Positions 11,735-22,639 of a stretch of DNA of 64,000 nucleotides are shown here, piece after piece. Source of the DNA: Nipponacmea schrenckii (lineage: Eukaryota; Mollusca; Gastropoda; Lottiidae); the NCBI GenBank assembly GCA_030562195.1, contig JAUJPP010000003.1, positions 29,766,602-29,830,601 on the forward strand, in the 5' to 3' direction. The notes beneath the pieces were generated by a model. The model was not told the DNA's origin. It ran no database searches and worked only from the letters and a program-made list of their open reading frames with translations. Each line of letters opens with the position of its first letter. The first letter of the stretch is position 1. Both the position numbers and the translations under genes were made by a program.

Positions 11735-14700
11735 CTCCTATGTTTGTTAAGTCTATTTATTGAAGGGGGTAATGGTCTGTCCAACATACTGAAATTTACA
11801 TAATTTACAAGTTAGACAATACACTACAAAATTACCTTGGCAATTTAAAGAGTCTTTGATATAAAATGATTTTGAATGTCTATTGGTGATTTTGTTTGTA
11901 GTGTTCATTTTTATACGCCCACATTATAATGTGGTCGTATATTGTCGTCACCCCTGTCGGTCCGTCCATAATTGCTTGTGAACGCAATAGAGGCTACAGT
12001 TTTTGTCGGATTTGAATGAAACTTGCTGTGATCATTTATATTGATGAGATCTTGGACAAGTTCGAAATTGGTGATTTTTCGATGAATGGTTTTTGAGTTA
12101 TTGCACTTGCCTTAGTCAAAACGCCTCAAAATTGGCTTGTGAACGCGATAGAGATCACAATTTCCATTTGATTTGAATGAAATTTGGTGTGATCATTTAT
12201 ATTGATGAAATCTTGGACAAGCTTGATCATGACGATTTTTGGGTGAATGTCTTTTGAGTTATTGGCCTTGACTAAGTCAAATTGCGTCGAAATAGACTTG
12301 TGAACACAATAGAGACAACAGTTTTCATCTGATTGGAATGAAATTTGGTGTGATCATTGAAGTTGATGTCATCTTGGTCAAGTTCGAAATTGATATTTCG
12401 ATATACTGTTTTTTAGTTATTGCACTTGACTTAGTCAAAACGCGGCTTGTAATTGTGATAGACAATACAGTTTTCATCTGATTTTAATGAAATTTGGTGT
12501 GAACATTTATATTGACGAGAACTTGGATTAGACCCAAATAATCTTAGAGTCTTTGCCTGTGTTAAAACAGAAAATATATTTTAAAGTGGGCGTATCTTGC
12601 TAGGCAACCACTTGTTTCACAAGCTTTACACTTAGGTTTATGACAAGGTACACATCCAATATGTTTAGCACTATTTACATTTTCCAGACAATGTTTAAGT
12701 TTTTTTTCACTAAATAATTCCAATTTCTACTTCCTGCCACAATGATTTTCCTGTTCTTTAAAATGTCTGTCATTCTGTAGCTTGTCTTTAAAATGTCAGT
12801 GTCTTTGGCCATCATTGGTAGTCGTGGGTCATATGTATTTGTCCAAGGAATAATCTTCAGCTTCTTGTTATCTTGTTTTGTTTGTTGCTTGAGGAAAAGT
12901 AATTCAGATCGAGGTCTTTCTCTTGCTTTGTTGAACGCAGTTTCAATGAGTTTTTCCTTATATCCTGAACTCTTAAGATGGTTAGCAAACTGTAGTAATC
13001 GGTTGTTTTCCCATTCTATACGGCTACATATTCTTCTAATTCTAAGAGCACCAATAAAGGGTACTGATCTAAAAGTATGTCTGGGATGGCAGCTGCTAGG
13101 TGGTAGATAGTAGTGGCTAGCTGTTTCTTTAGTGAAGAGGTCAGTTACCATCCATAATAACTTTAACATCTAAAAAATTAACTTCATCTGGATCAATTTC
13201 CTTAGTAAATTTAATTTTCGGGTGAAGGTTATTAAGTTTATCTAAAAATTTATGTGAATCTTCTAATGATTTTGTTGACCTGGCCCAAATCTCATCTATA
13301 AATCTGCATGATATGTCTGGTTTTTCAGGTAAAGAATTCCAAAATTTATTCATCCAATAGGTCGTGTAGATATTGGCATATGTAACTGCAAAAGGTGTCC
13401 CCATTGAAGTTCCAGAGATCTGTCTGAAGAAGTCCCCATTAAATTCGAATTATTGTTACGTAGAACAAAGTCTGCTACTTTGTTATTTGTATTATTAGTT
13501 TTATCTAGGGCATCCTTCAAAGCATCAAGACCTTTAGAAATAATGATGTTTGGATAAAGGCTGATAACATCAAGGGTAAGTAGGTGACTATCTGTTGGTA
13601 TTGAACTGTCATTGAGAGATTGGATTTTCTGTAAAAAAATAAGTGTTGTCTCTAACAACTTCATGACAATAATCCTGAGCCACATCTTTTAATTTCCAGT
13701 CTAGCCATTGAGAAGCTTTGTACGTAGGGGCCATTATCTAACTGCATATGGGTCTGCCTGGTGGAATGTCTGATGTGGTTTTAACTTTATGTATTTTGCC
13801 AAGAATGTAAAAGTGGGCTGGTTTGCTAACTGGTCTGTGGAGGATGGCTTCTTTCTCTTTATCGTTTCTATTTAGGGGATTAATTAAATTTTTCAGTTGA
13901 TTGTGAATCTCATTGGAATTACCTTTCCCGAAGATGTTTCTCGCATTCTTTGATGTAATCTTCCCTATTCCAAATGACTATGCCACCTCCTTTGTCTGCT
14001 TTTTCTATAAAAATTTCTGGATCATTCCTTAATGTAGACAGTGCTGATCTTTCTTCTGTTGTTAAATTATCATGTGTTCTCTTTTCTGCGTGACTCTTGA
14101 CAGTTTGGTATTGGTTGAGACAAAAAAGCTCCAAAGCATCATCTCTGTCAGTTGGTGGTGACCAGTTACTCTTAATGTAGAGAGATTGTGGAAGTATTTG
14201 TTTTGATGGTTTCTCATGGAAATATTCAGTCAATCTTAGTCTTCTTTGGAATTCTCTGAGATCGGCTAGCTCTCTCACTTGGTCATATTTGGGAGGAACT
14301 GGGCAAAATGACAATCCTTTGCTGAGTAATTTAGATTCAGAATCTGAAAGTCTTCTAGAACTTACATTAAAGATGAAGGATTTTTTAGGCTGAACCAATT
14401 TAGCATTTCTTCCAAATTTCTTCCTTCCATCAAATCTTCTGCTTGTCTTTTACTTTACAGTATCAGGGAGTTGAATTTCTGTCGGCTTCAATGATGTCAT
14501 TTTTCTGTTGTGGGTACGTCTATTGGAATTCCTTATTTTATCACAACTCTTCTCTATAATTTGGACATTGTGTTGAAAATCTTAGGGGTTAATGGCTATT
14601 TGAAGTGTTTCCAACTGTGACCATAAGTCTTCTCAGTATCACGAATTTTGTTTCTAATAAGGGTTATTGCTTCACTGTTTAGATCCTTTGAAGTTTTATC

Positions 14701-14871
14701 TAAAATTGAAGTCCATTTTCCACTTTCTGTTGTGTCACAAGGAGGTTTAACTTTCAACTGTAACCATTTAGGAATCAGATTTCTTTCCTTGCATTTCAGT
14801 GAAAATTGTAAATGTTCTTTAAACCTCACTAACCTCATTGCTTCCTTTCTGACTGCATTTATTTCCTTCAT
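11735..14871 (-). pseudogene. Penelope-like retroelement: reverse transcriptase + GIY-YIG, broken
   Basis: Minus-strand remnant of a Penelope-like element, which copies itself by reverse transcription and cuts targets with a GIY-YIG nuclease. In order: N-terminal helical region (14871-14596); LSKGLSFCPVP and EKADKGGGIVIW (14398-13919); FYILGKIHK and PPGRPI (13900-13700); motif A LTLDVISLYPNI (about 13590); motif B MGTPFAVTYANIY (13404); motif C RFIDEIW (about 13290), where the second catalytic Asp of the usual FIDD is Glu; NFLDV; and the cysteine motif GCVPCHKPKCKAC (about 12660-12620). A HINE at 11908-12616 then splits it. VVYCLTC and YVGQT of the GIY-YIG domain follow at about 11835-11790. 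Several stops and frameshifts make it inactive. Confidence 0.88.
11908..12616 (+). mobile_element. HINE class B inside the Penelope-like element
   Basis: Left hairpin ATACGCCCACATTATAATGT, four class-B cores, and right end AAGTGGGCGTATCTTGC then TAGGCAACCACTTG. It is almost the mirror copy of 3110-3815 and also similar to 57987-58472. Penelope coding sequence lies on both sides: the cysteine motif to the right and the GIY-YIG core to the left. The insertion is therefore younger than that element. Confidence 0.85.
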
Positions 14872-14928
14872 CTTCTGGATTGATGATCTATCAGGTGAAA
14901 GACTTGATGATACAATACTGTTTTAATT

Positions 14929-15328
14929 GTATGGCCCAATGGTTTGAATGAACTTAACCCAGGAGGTTTCAAAATTGCTAAATTTGAGTTCCTAATCTTC
15001 CCCCCATCCCCCAAATTATTATCTTCCTATTGAGACTTTTTATCTCATTTTTTATCTTGTTTTATGTCATGTTTTTCTGGAGTCATCTTTCAGACTTTTT
15101 ATATATGCAATCTTAGAATTATGATGTCATAAATCTTCTGAGGTCATGGGGTCATTGATCTAACTCTCTTACCCTCTTGTTTTGAGGTTTCTAAGATTAT
15201 TATGTCATAAATTTTATGAGGTCATATTGTCATTAATCTGTCTTCCACCATTTGTAATTTAATTCTTCCCCTGAAGAAGTCAAATCTTTTTTGACAAAAT
15301 ATTGGGTATTACAGATGGTATTTGATGC
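14929..15328 (+). repeat. Penelope-like terminal repeat (right)
   Basis: Inverted partner of 9338-9719. CTGAAGAAGTCAAA...TTTGAC at 15271-15295 forms a stem II and is followed by AAAAT where a functional hammerhead core would have GAAAC. A further partial direct copy follows at 15385-15402 plus 16289-16410, split by a LINE. Confidence 0.7.
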
Positions 15329-15384
15329 AGGGATGTTAATTTATTTTTTTCCCAGCCGGACATTTTTTAACGATGTTTTGTTGA
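15329..15384 (-). mobile_element. hAT-like end fragment
   Basis: 56 bp starting CAGGGATGTTAATTT and running to GATGTTTTGTTGA. It is the same terminus as the right end of the hAT-like element at 8407-9337 and is also preceded by ATTTGATG (complement of CATCAAAT). The rest of the transposon is missing here. Confidence 0.7.
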
Positions 15385-15402
15385 TTATGTCATAAATTTT
15401 AT

Positions 15403-16288
15403 AATAATAATAATTTCTTTATTGGGTTATCAATTAGGACTAAGCCTTTCTAACATTGAGCCCGTTAAAATACAAAAACTACAAATAACACATATACAAG
15501 GCGATAAAAAAACATACCGGTATGTACAGTTTATAATCAGCCTATAATTACTGTAGAAATTGAGTGGGAGAATTGTATAATATTGTGCTGTATACACAGT
15601 TACAATGAAAATGATTATGCTCATTGTAAATCTCCATAAAAATGGAGTTCAGACAATTTCTTAAAAGAATGGACTGATTTGGCTTCTCTTATTTTAACTG
15701 ATAGATTATTCCACAATTTTACACCTTTATATTTTAAACTGTGTTTATAAAGGTCTAATTTAGGTTAAGTAAACGTAAACTTTTTATTAATGGATGAATA
15801 AGATGTTTTGTAGGATAAAAACATATTAGAAACGTATCTCAGACATAAATTATTACGTATCATAAATATAAATACAACAGAATTAAACCTATGGCGTATA
15901 GTATATTCAATAATATTCATGGATCTAAGCTGATTTTTATAATTGTTAGTCTAAGTAAGGTTGAATATGTCCTTTGAAATACAAGGCTCGAAGATTTTCT
16001 CGAAGGAGTCTTTGAATTTTACAAAGTTGAAACAATTTTGTATTTAAAATTCTAGAAATATGATTGATATGGAATTTCCAGTTCATATCTTGATTTACAA
16101 CAACTCCTAGCAATTTGAAATTAGAGACATTTTCTATCTTTTCATTATTTATCATTATGTCTAATTTGTTGATGGGTAGTAGCTGACGGTTTTGATAAGA
16201 TGTTATTAACATACATTTTGTTTTCGAAATATTTACTTTCATCAAATTAGATGTACACCAGTTCATAATAGAATCAGTATCTTCTTGT
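15403..16288 (-). pseudogene. 5'-truncated non-LTR retrotransposon (CR1/jockey-like), 3' end
   Basis: The minus strand encodes the C-terminal part of a LINE reverse transcriptase, including MNWCTSNLMKVNISKTK and FKLLGVVVNQDMNWKFHI (16266-15946). A conserved tail follows, readable with one or more stops as far as GVKLWNNLS (about 15700). The 3' end is an AAT microsatellite (15403-15414). The insertion point is exact because the uninterrupted target can be read at 15195-15225. Any target duplication is at most about 3 bp. Confidence 0.85.
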
Positions 16289-16410
16289 ATGAGGTCATAT
16301 TGTCATTAATCTAACTGCCTTCCACCATTTGTAATTTAGTTCTTCCCCTGAAGAAATCAAAACTTTTTTGACAAAACATTGGTTTTTAAAGATGGTAGTT
16401 GATGTCAATT
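16289..16410 (+). repeat. Penelope-like terminal repeat, third partial copy
   Basis: Continues the terminal repeat begun at 15385-15402 after the LINE. It has CTGAAGAAATC...TTGAC followed by AAAAC (16348-16379), again a decayed hammerhead-like core. Confidence 0.65.
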
Positions 16411-16592
16411 TTATTATTTAATTCACATGGACGTATATTGGCGTTGCATCTGTCCGTCGGTCCATTTGTCAACATTTGTTGTAGATACAGTAGAAGGCAC
16501 AATTTTCAATTGATTTGTATAAAATTTACTGTGAGCATTAGAATTGATAAGATGGCGGTCAAGTTCGATTTTGATTATTTTTTGATGAACGT

Positions 16593-18024
16593 TTTTTTAT
16601 ACGCGCACATATAATGTGGACGTATATTGCGGTTGACCCTGTCCGTCCGGACATCTGTCCGTCCACAATTGCTTGTGGCTGCAATAGAGACCACAGTTTT
16701 CATCGGATTACAATGTAACTTGGTATGTGTCTCTGTCATCATAAACTCTCGGTTCCTTTCGAAAACCAGCTTTCTGACTTTTACTGTTGGTGAGTTATGC
16801 CCTCTTTTTTAGCGAAAATTCGTCAAATTCAGCTTGTGGGCGCGATACAGGCCACAATTTTTGTCCAATCTTTTTGAAACTTGGTATGTGCCTCTATCAT
16901 CATATAATCTAGGTTCCTTTCGAAAACCAGCTTTCTGACTTTTACAGTTGGTGAGTTATGCCCTCTTTTTTAGTGAAACTTCGTCAAATTCAGCTTGTGG
17001 GTGCAATACAGGGCACAATTTTTTTCTGATCTTTTCAAAACTTGGTATGTGTCTTTGTCATCATAAAATCTCGGTTCCTTTCGAAAATCAGCTTTCTGAC
17101 TTTTACGGTTGGTGAGTTATGCCCCCTTTCTTAGTGAGAATTCGTCAAATTCAGCTTGTTTATGCCCTCGTTTTTAGCGAAAATTCGTCAAATTCAGCTT
17201 GTGGGCGCGATACAGGCCACAATTTTTGTCCAATCTTTTCGAAACTTGGTATGTGTCTATCATCATATAATCTCGGTTCCTTTCAAAAACCAGCTTTCTG
17301 ACTTTTACTGTTGGTGAGTTATGCCCTCTTTTTTAGCGAAAATTCATCAAATTCAGCTTGTGGGCGCGATACAGGCCACAATTTTTGTCCAATCTTTTTG
17401 AAACTTGGTATGTGCCTCTATCATCATATAATCTAGGTTCCTTTCGAAAACCAGCTTTCTGACTTTTACAGTTGGTGAGTTATGCCCTCTTTTTTAGTGA
17501 AACTTCGTCAAATTCAGCTTGTGGGTGCAATACAGGGCACAATTTTTTTCTGATCTTTTCAAAACTTGGTATGTGTCTTTGTCATCATAAAATCTCGGTT
17601 CCTTTCGAAAATCAGCTTTCTGACTTTTACGGTTGGTGAGTTATGCCCCCTTTCTTAGTGAGAATTCGTCAAATTCAGCTTGTTTATGCCCTCGTTTTTA
17701 GCGAAAATTCGTCAAATTCAGCTTGTGGGCGCGATACAGGCCACAATTTTTGTCCAATCTTTTCGAAACTTGGTATGTGTCTATCATCATATAATCTCGG
17801 TTCCTTTCAAAAACCAGCTTTCTGACTTTTACGGTTGGTGAGTTATGCCCTCTTTTTTAGCGAAACTTCGTCAAATTCAGCTTGTGGGTGCGATACAGGC
17901 CACATTTTTTTTCTGATCTTTTCGAAACTTGGTATGTGTCTTTGTCATCATAAAATCTTGGTTCCTTTCGAAAATCAGCTTTCGACTTTTAAGGTTGGTG
18001 AGTTATTTCGGGCGTCCGCTCATT
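16593..18024 (+). mobile_element. HINE class D, inserted in class A
   Basis: Left end TTTTTATACGCGCACATATA with its hairpin partner, GTCCGTCC and a run of cores with AAACTTGGTATGTGTC and GACTTTTACGGTTGGTGAG. The right end is TTTCGGGCGTCCGCTCAT, different from other classes. A 524-bp block (about 16781-17304) is duplicated in tandem almost without change. Open frames inside it are repeat accidents: two identical 60-codon frames lie exactly 524 bp apart. Confidence 0.8.
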
Positions 18025-18802
18025 AGTTATTGCCCCTGCCTCTATATTTGTTGTAGACACAATAGAAGCTACAATTTTCAATGGATTTTAATGAAACTTA
18101 GTGTGCGCATTGGAATTGATAAGATGAAATTTGAAGATATTTCGATGAACGTTTTTTGAGTTATTGCCCTTGACTTAGTTACATCACATCAAAATTTATT
18201 GCTGATATGCAATAGAAGCTACCACTTTCAATGGATTGGAATGAAACTTGGTATGATCATTGGAATTGATAAGGCGGTGGTCAAGTTCGAATTTGACAAT
18301 TTTTCGATGAACAGTTAATGGGCAATTGCCCATGACTAAGTAAACTTAAGTCAAAATTCTATTGTGGTTGCAATAAGAAGCTTCAATTTTCAAAGGATTT
18401 GGATGGAACTATGTATAAACAACAGAATTAATAAGACGGCAGTTTGAATGTGACTTTTTTTAACAAATAATTTTTGAGTTTATGCCCTTGACTTAGTAAA
18501 ATTGCATCAAAAATTTTTGTGGAAGAAAAAGAAGCTACAATTTTTAATAGATTTGATGAAAATTGGTATGAGTATTGAAATAGATAAGATGGTGGTCAAG
18601 TTTGAATTTGACAATTTTCCATGAACAGTTTTATGAGGTGCCATGTGGGAATTAAATTATTTGACAAAATTATTTGAAATAAGCAGATTTTATGGAAATA
18701 AATGATTTTGTGCAGTTGTCATTATTTGAAAACAATCAGTTTTTACCATTTTCATTGTATGCAAACCAGTTATGATTGTTTTAAACAATGAATCGCTACT
18801 AT

Positions 18803-19932
18803 TTTTATACGCCCACATATAATGTGGACGTATATTGCGGTTGGCCTCTGTCCGTCCGTCCGTCCACAATTGATTGTGGCCACAATAGAGACCACAGTTT
18901 TCATCGGATTACAATGAAACTTGGTATGTGTCTCTGTCATCATAAAATCTCGGTTCCTTTCGAAAACCAGCTTTCTGACTTTTACGGTTGGTGAGTTATG
19001 CCCCCTTTCTTAGTGAGAATTCGTCAAATTCAGCTTGTGGGCGCGATACAGGCCACAATTTTTGTCCAATCTTTTCGAAACTTGGTATGTGTCTCTATCA
19101 TCATAAAATCTTGGTTCCTTTCGAAAATCAGCTTTCAGACTTTTACGGTTGGTGAGTTATGCCCCCTTTCTTAGTGAGAATTTGTCAAATTCAGCTTGTA
19201 GGGTGGGCGCGATACAGGCCACAATTTTTATACGCCCACATATAATGTGGATGTATATTGCGGTTGACCCTGTCCGTCCGGACGTCCGTCCGTCCACAAT
19301 TGCTTGTGGCCACAATAGAGACCACAGTTTTCATCGGATTACAATGAAACTTGGTTCCTTTCGAAAACAAGCTTTCTGACTTTTACGGTTGGTGAGTTAT
19401 GCCCTCTTTTTTAGCGAAAATTCGTCAAATTCAGCTTGTGGGCGTGATACAGGCCACAATTTTTGTCTGATCTTTTCGAAACTTGGTGTCTTTGTCATCA
19501 TAAAATCTCGGTTCCTTTCGAAAATCAGCTTTCTGACATTTACGGTTGGTGAGCTATGCCTCCTTTCTTAGTGAGAATTCGTCAAATTCAGCTTGTGGGT
19601 GTGATACAGGCTACAATGTTTTTCCAAACAATTTTATATGCCCACATATAATGTGGATGTATATTGCGGTTGACCCTGTCTGTCCGGACGTCCATCCGTC
19701 TATTCGTCCGTCCACAATTGCTTGTGGCCACTATAGAGACGACAGTTTTCATCGGATTTCAATGAAACTTGGTATGCTTGTTCATATTGACGAGATCTTG
19801 GATGGGTTCAAATTTCATGAAATTTCGAGCATTGGTTCCTAGCTTTCTGACTTTTTTGCTGTTGGTGTTTTGCTTACCAATAAAAATTTGCTGCTGGTGG
19901 GCGTATAGCCTTTCGGGCGTCCGCTCGTATTG
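18803..19932 (+). mobile_element. Class D HINE cluster: three left ends, one right end
   Basis: Left-end hairpins with TATAATGTGGAYGTATATTG and GTCC runs occur at 18803, 19226 and 19632. Each is followed by class-D cores, but only one right end exists (GGTGGGCGTATAGCC then TTTCGGGCGTCCGCTCGT at 19895-19926). The left ends are stacked head to tail inside the cores, either by serial insertion or by replication through an end. Confidence 0.75.
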
Positions 19933-21410
19933 TATTCATCTAATCAAACATGGTTAATGATTGTTTATCAAATAATCAAAATAAGAAAAATCATGGTTTA
20001 CAATTTTCCAAAACCATAAAAAATGTTGGAATGCATGGGATGGAAACTATCAAACACAAAATCATTGTTTCCAAACCAGTACTTCAAAACTTTGATTATT
20101 TCAAACAATTATAATCCGCACGTCATTCCTTGCATACCATGAAACTGTAACGTATCTCATTTTGATTATTTGCATCCCAGCAAATCATAAAAGCATGGTT
20201 TTTCATACCATGAAAACTGCATGCATTAAATTCCCACTTGACGCGATTAGATGATCTAATTTTGCTTATTTCCATACAAGCAAACTAACCGTCATGGTAT
20301 GCGCACATGGTTTGCGCAGTAAACACTGGTCTATATATAGATCGGTGGCAGTAGCCTACACCGTCTTTAGTTTATTTCCATTGCTATAATATATTGTAAA
20401 ATATAGTATGAAATTCGGACAGTGATTTGAATTCTCAAATGATATGAATTAGGATATATTATAATAAATAATGACAAATAAATACATTTTCTACTCAGCT
20501 AACAATTAGGCAAAAGGCCTCTTTACAATTAGGCCCAAACGACAACTATCGACGGAACGAATTGGTTGCTTTTTTCGTTGTGGAATACGTAATTTCGACC
20601 TATGGAATCCGAAATTTCGACTTTTGGAATCCGAAAATTCGACCTGAGCAAAATATATTTTTAAAGTGTGACTAAAAGGCTTTGTAGGTAGGAGAATACA
20701 ATCGGGCTATCAATTAAAAAAATACAGTTATCATAGGATAGGATATTCGGGCAAAGAAACGATTTCATTATTAAATATTTGAAAGTACAATTACATTATC
20801 AGGAATTCAGACATAAATTTTATGAACAAAAATGTAAAAATACTCAATTGAAAGAAATAATCGAAATAATATTATTTCGTTTGAACGAAATAAATCTTTA
20901 CTTATATTTTTTCTATTAAGCATACATTTATTTTATTATTTCGTTTAAACGAATTAATATAAATCGTTTAATTGAAATACTAGTAGTCAAATAATTTCGA
21001 ACGAAATAATTATTTCAATTTGTTATTGATTGCTCGTCGGGGTGGGAATTGCTTGAAGTTTGCTGCCATATATTTTTCTGCACTTTTCACAAAAGTCATT
21101 CTTTTGAAAATGGAAAAGATGGGGGGGGGGGCAACACCCTATGGCTCTGTCCCTAGACCCGGGGCAATTTTCTTGCAGTTTGGTTAACCCCGAAGACTCA
21201 AACGACAACTATCGCTGGGACGGTTTGGTTGCTTTAAGTTTCGTTGCAGCGATCGGCTTGCTGTCGGTAGGTTTTAACTGTAGCCTAATATAAAGTTAAA
21301 ATTTTGAAATTTAGGAATGATTCCGTGCAATTTCATGCTCCATGGAACCACCTCCCACCGATCAATTTTTGTTGATTATCAAACAGATATCAAGGCCTAT
21401 TACTGATCTA
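19933..21410. other. Interior of the 2.9-kb TIR transposon
   Basis: No coding domain. Repeats of CAAAACCAT and AAACAATTATAA type, a run of 11 G at about 21120-21130, and AT-rich sequence with several ATTATTTCG motifs around 20860-21000. Confidence 0.5.
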
Positions 21411-21561
21411 TATATAGACCAATGCATACAATGAAAATGGTAAAATCTGATTGTTTTCAAATAATCACGACTGCACAAAATCATTTATTTCCATAAAATC
21501 TGCTTATTTCAAATAATTTTGTCAAATAATTTAATTTCCACATGGCGCCTCATACAGTTTT

Positions 21562-22503
21562 TTATACAAGGTGCAATTCTTGACGGATTTAATTGAAACT
21601 TTATATGAGTGTTTATGATCACTCAAGGATGAACCCTATTTGAAATCAGCGAAATCGGAAAAACTTTAGTATGAGTTTTCGCCCTTGTTCTCGAATGGCT
21701 CATAACACTCCACAATATGCAATTCTTGCCTGGTTTTGATGAAACTTGGTGTGAGAGTATGTTATAACTCAAGGATAAACCCTATTGAAAATCAGCGAAA
21801 TCGAAAAACATTTAGTATGAGTTATTGCCCTTGTTCTTGAAAATGGGTTCAATTTTAGCTTGTAAACACTCTAGAAAGAACAATTCTTAATGGATTTTGA
21901 TTAAACTTGGCTTGAGTATTTGTTTTTACCCAAGGATGAACCCTATTATAAATCAAATAAATCTAAATATATTTAGTGTCAGTTATAGCCCTTGTTCTTG
22001 AAAACGCGTTCAATTTTAGCTTGTAAACACTCTAGAAAGAACAATTTTTAATGGATTGTGATTAAACTAGGCTTGAGTATTTGTTTTCTCCCAAGGATAA
22101 ACCCTTTTGAAAATCAGACAAATCGAAAAATATTAAGTGTCAGTTATTGTGCCTGTTGTCAAAAACGCTTTCAACTTTTGGCTTGTGAACACTCTAAACA
22201 TTTATTTTTGACAAAACTCGCTGAAATTGTTTAATATCAACCAAGGATAAGCCTTATTAAGAATTAAAAATATCAAAATATTATCAAGGGTAACCCTATT
22301 GCAAATCATAAAAATACCGAAAAATAGTTACTGAGTTGTTATTAGGTACAATTCTTGACAGTTTTTAATGAAACTAGAGACCCTAGAAAAAAGTATATGG
22401 AGGAAGGTTGAATATTTCATTCCACTTATTGTTACCTTACTGAAAAGTTTTTATTTGAAATAAATGCTGCCAGTGGGCGTATATTACCTTGCATGGCAAG
22501 CTA
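21562..22503 (+). mobile_element. HINE class E inserted in class A
   Basis: Starts TTTATACAAGG, so the left hairpin and microsatellite are deleted. Five cores follow with CAAGGATGAACCCTATTG, TTGAATGGCTC and ACACTCTAGAAAG phrases. The right end is TGCCAGTGGGCGTATATTAC, a hairpin with one mismatch (CTTGCATGGCAAG) and CTATCTT. The class-A core resumes directly after it. Confidence 0.7.
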
Positions 22504-22639
22504 TCTTGAGTCTTTGCCCTTGACTTCAAAATTCAGTGAATTTTTTTTAGTTATTGCTCAATTTATTATTCAAATTCAATGCTGCCAATGTTGCCTGGCA
22601 AGTTATCTTCAGTTTGAGCTAGCGAGCTTCCCAGAGTAC

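Larger units (their letters stand above)
18633..21553. mobile_element. TIR DNA transposon, 8-bp target duplication, hAT-like
   Basis: Inverted ends ATGAGGYGCCATGTGG, with similarity continuing for about 150 bp (18633-18780 against 21410-21553). It is flanked by a perfect 8-bp duplication ACAGTTTT (18625-18632 and 21554-21561). No transposase is visible. The interior has AT-rich subterminal repeats of CATGGTTT and AAATAATC type and a direct repeat beginning AACGACAACTATCG (20538 and 21203). It also contains class-D HINE material at 18803-19932. The duplication length suggests hAT, but the end sequence is not a standard one. Confidence 0.8.
16424..22608 (+). mobile_element. HINE class A, dissected by later insertions
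   Basis: Pieces of one class-A element: 16424-16592 (microsatellite and first core), 18025-18632 (further cores) and 22504-22608 (last core and a right end reduced to TTGCCTGGCAAGTTATCTT). Between them lie a class-D HINE, a TIR element and a class-E HINE. The core phrase continues across each interruption, for example GAACGTTTT | AGTTATTGCCCC. Confidence 0.7.

Noticed and set aside
12793..13110. Plus-strand frame of 105 codons
   Set aside because: Opposite-strand shadow of the Penelope-like coding region.
18625..21561. Reading the 2.9-kb TIR element as a piggyBac or mariner element
   Set aside because: The flanking duplication is 8 bp, not TTAA or TA.
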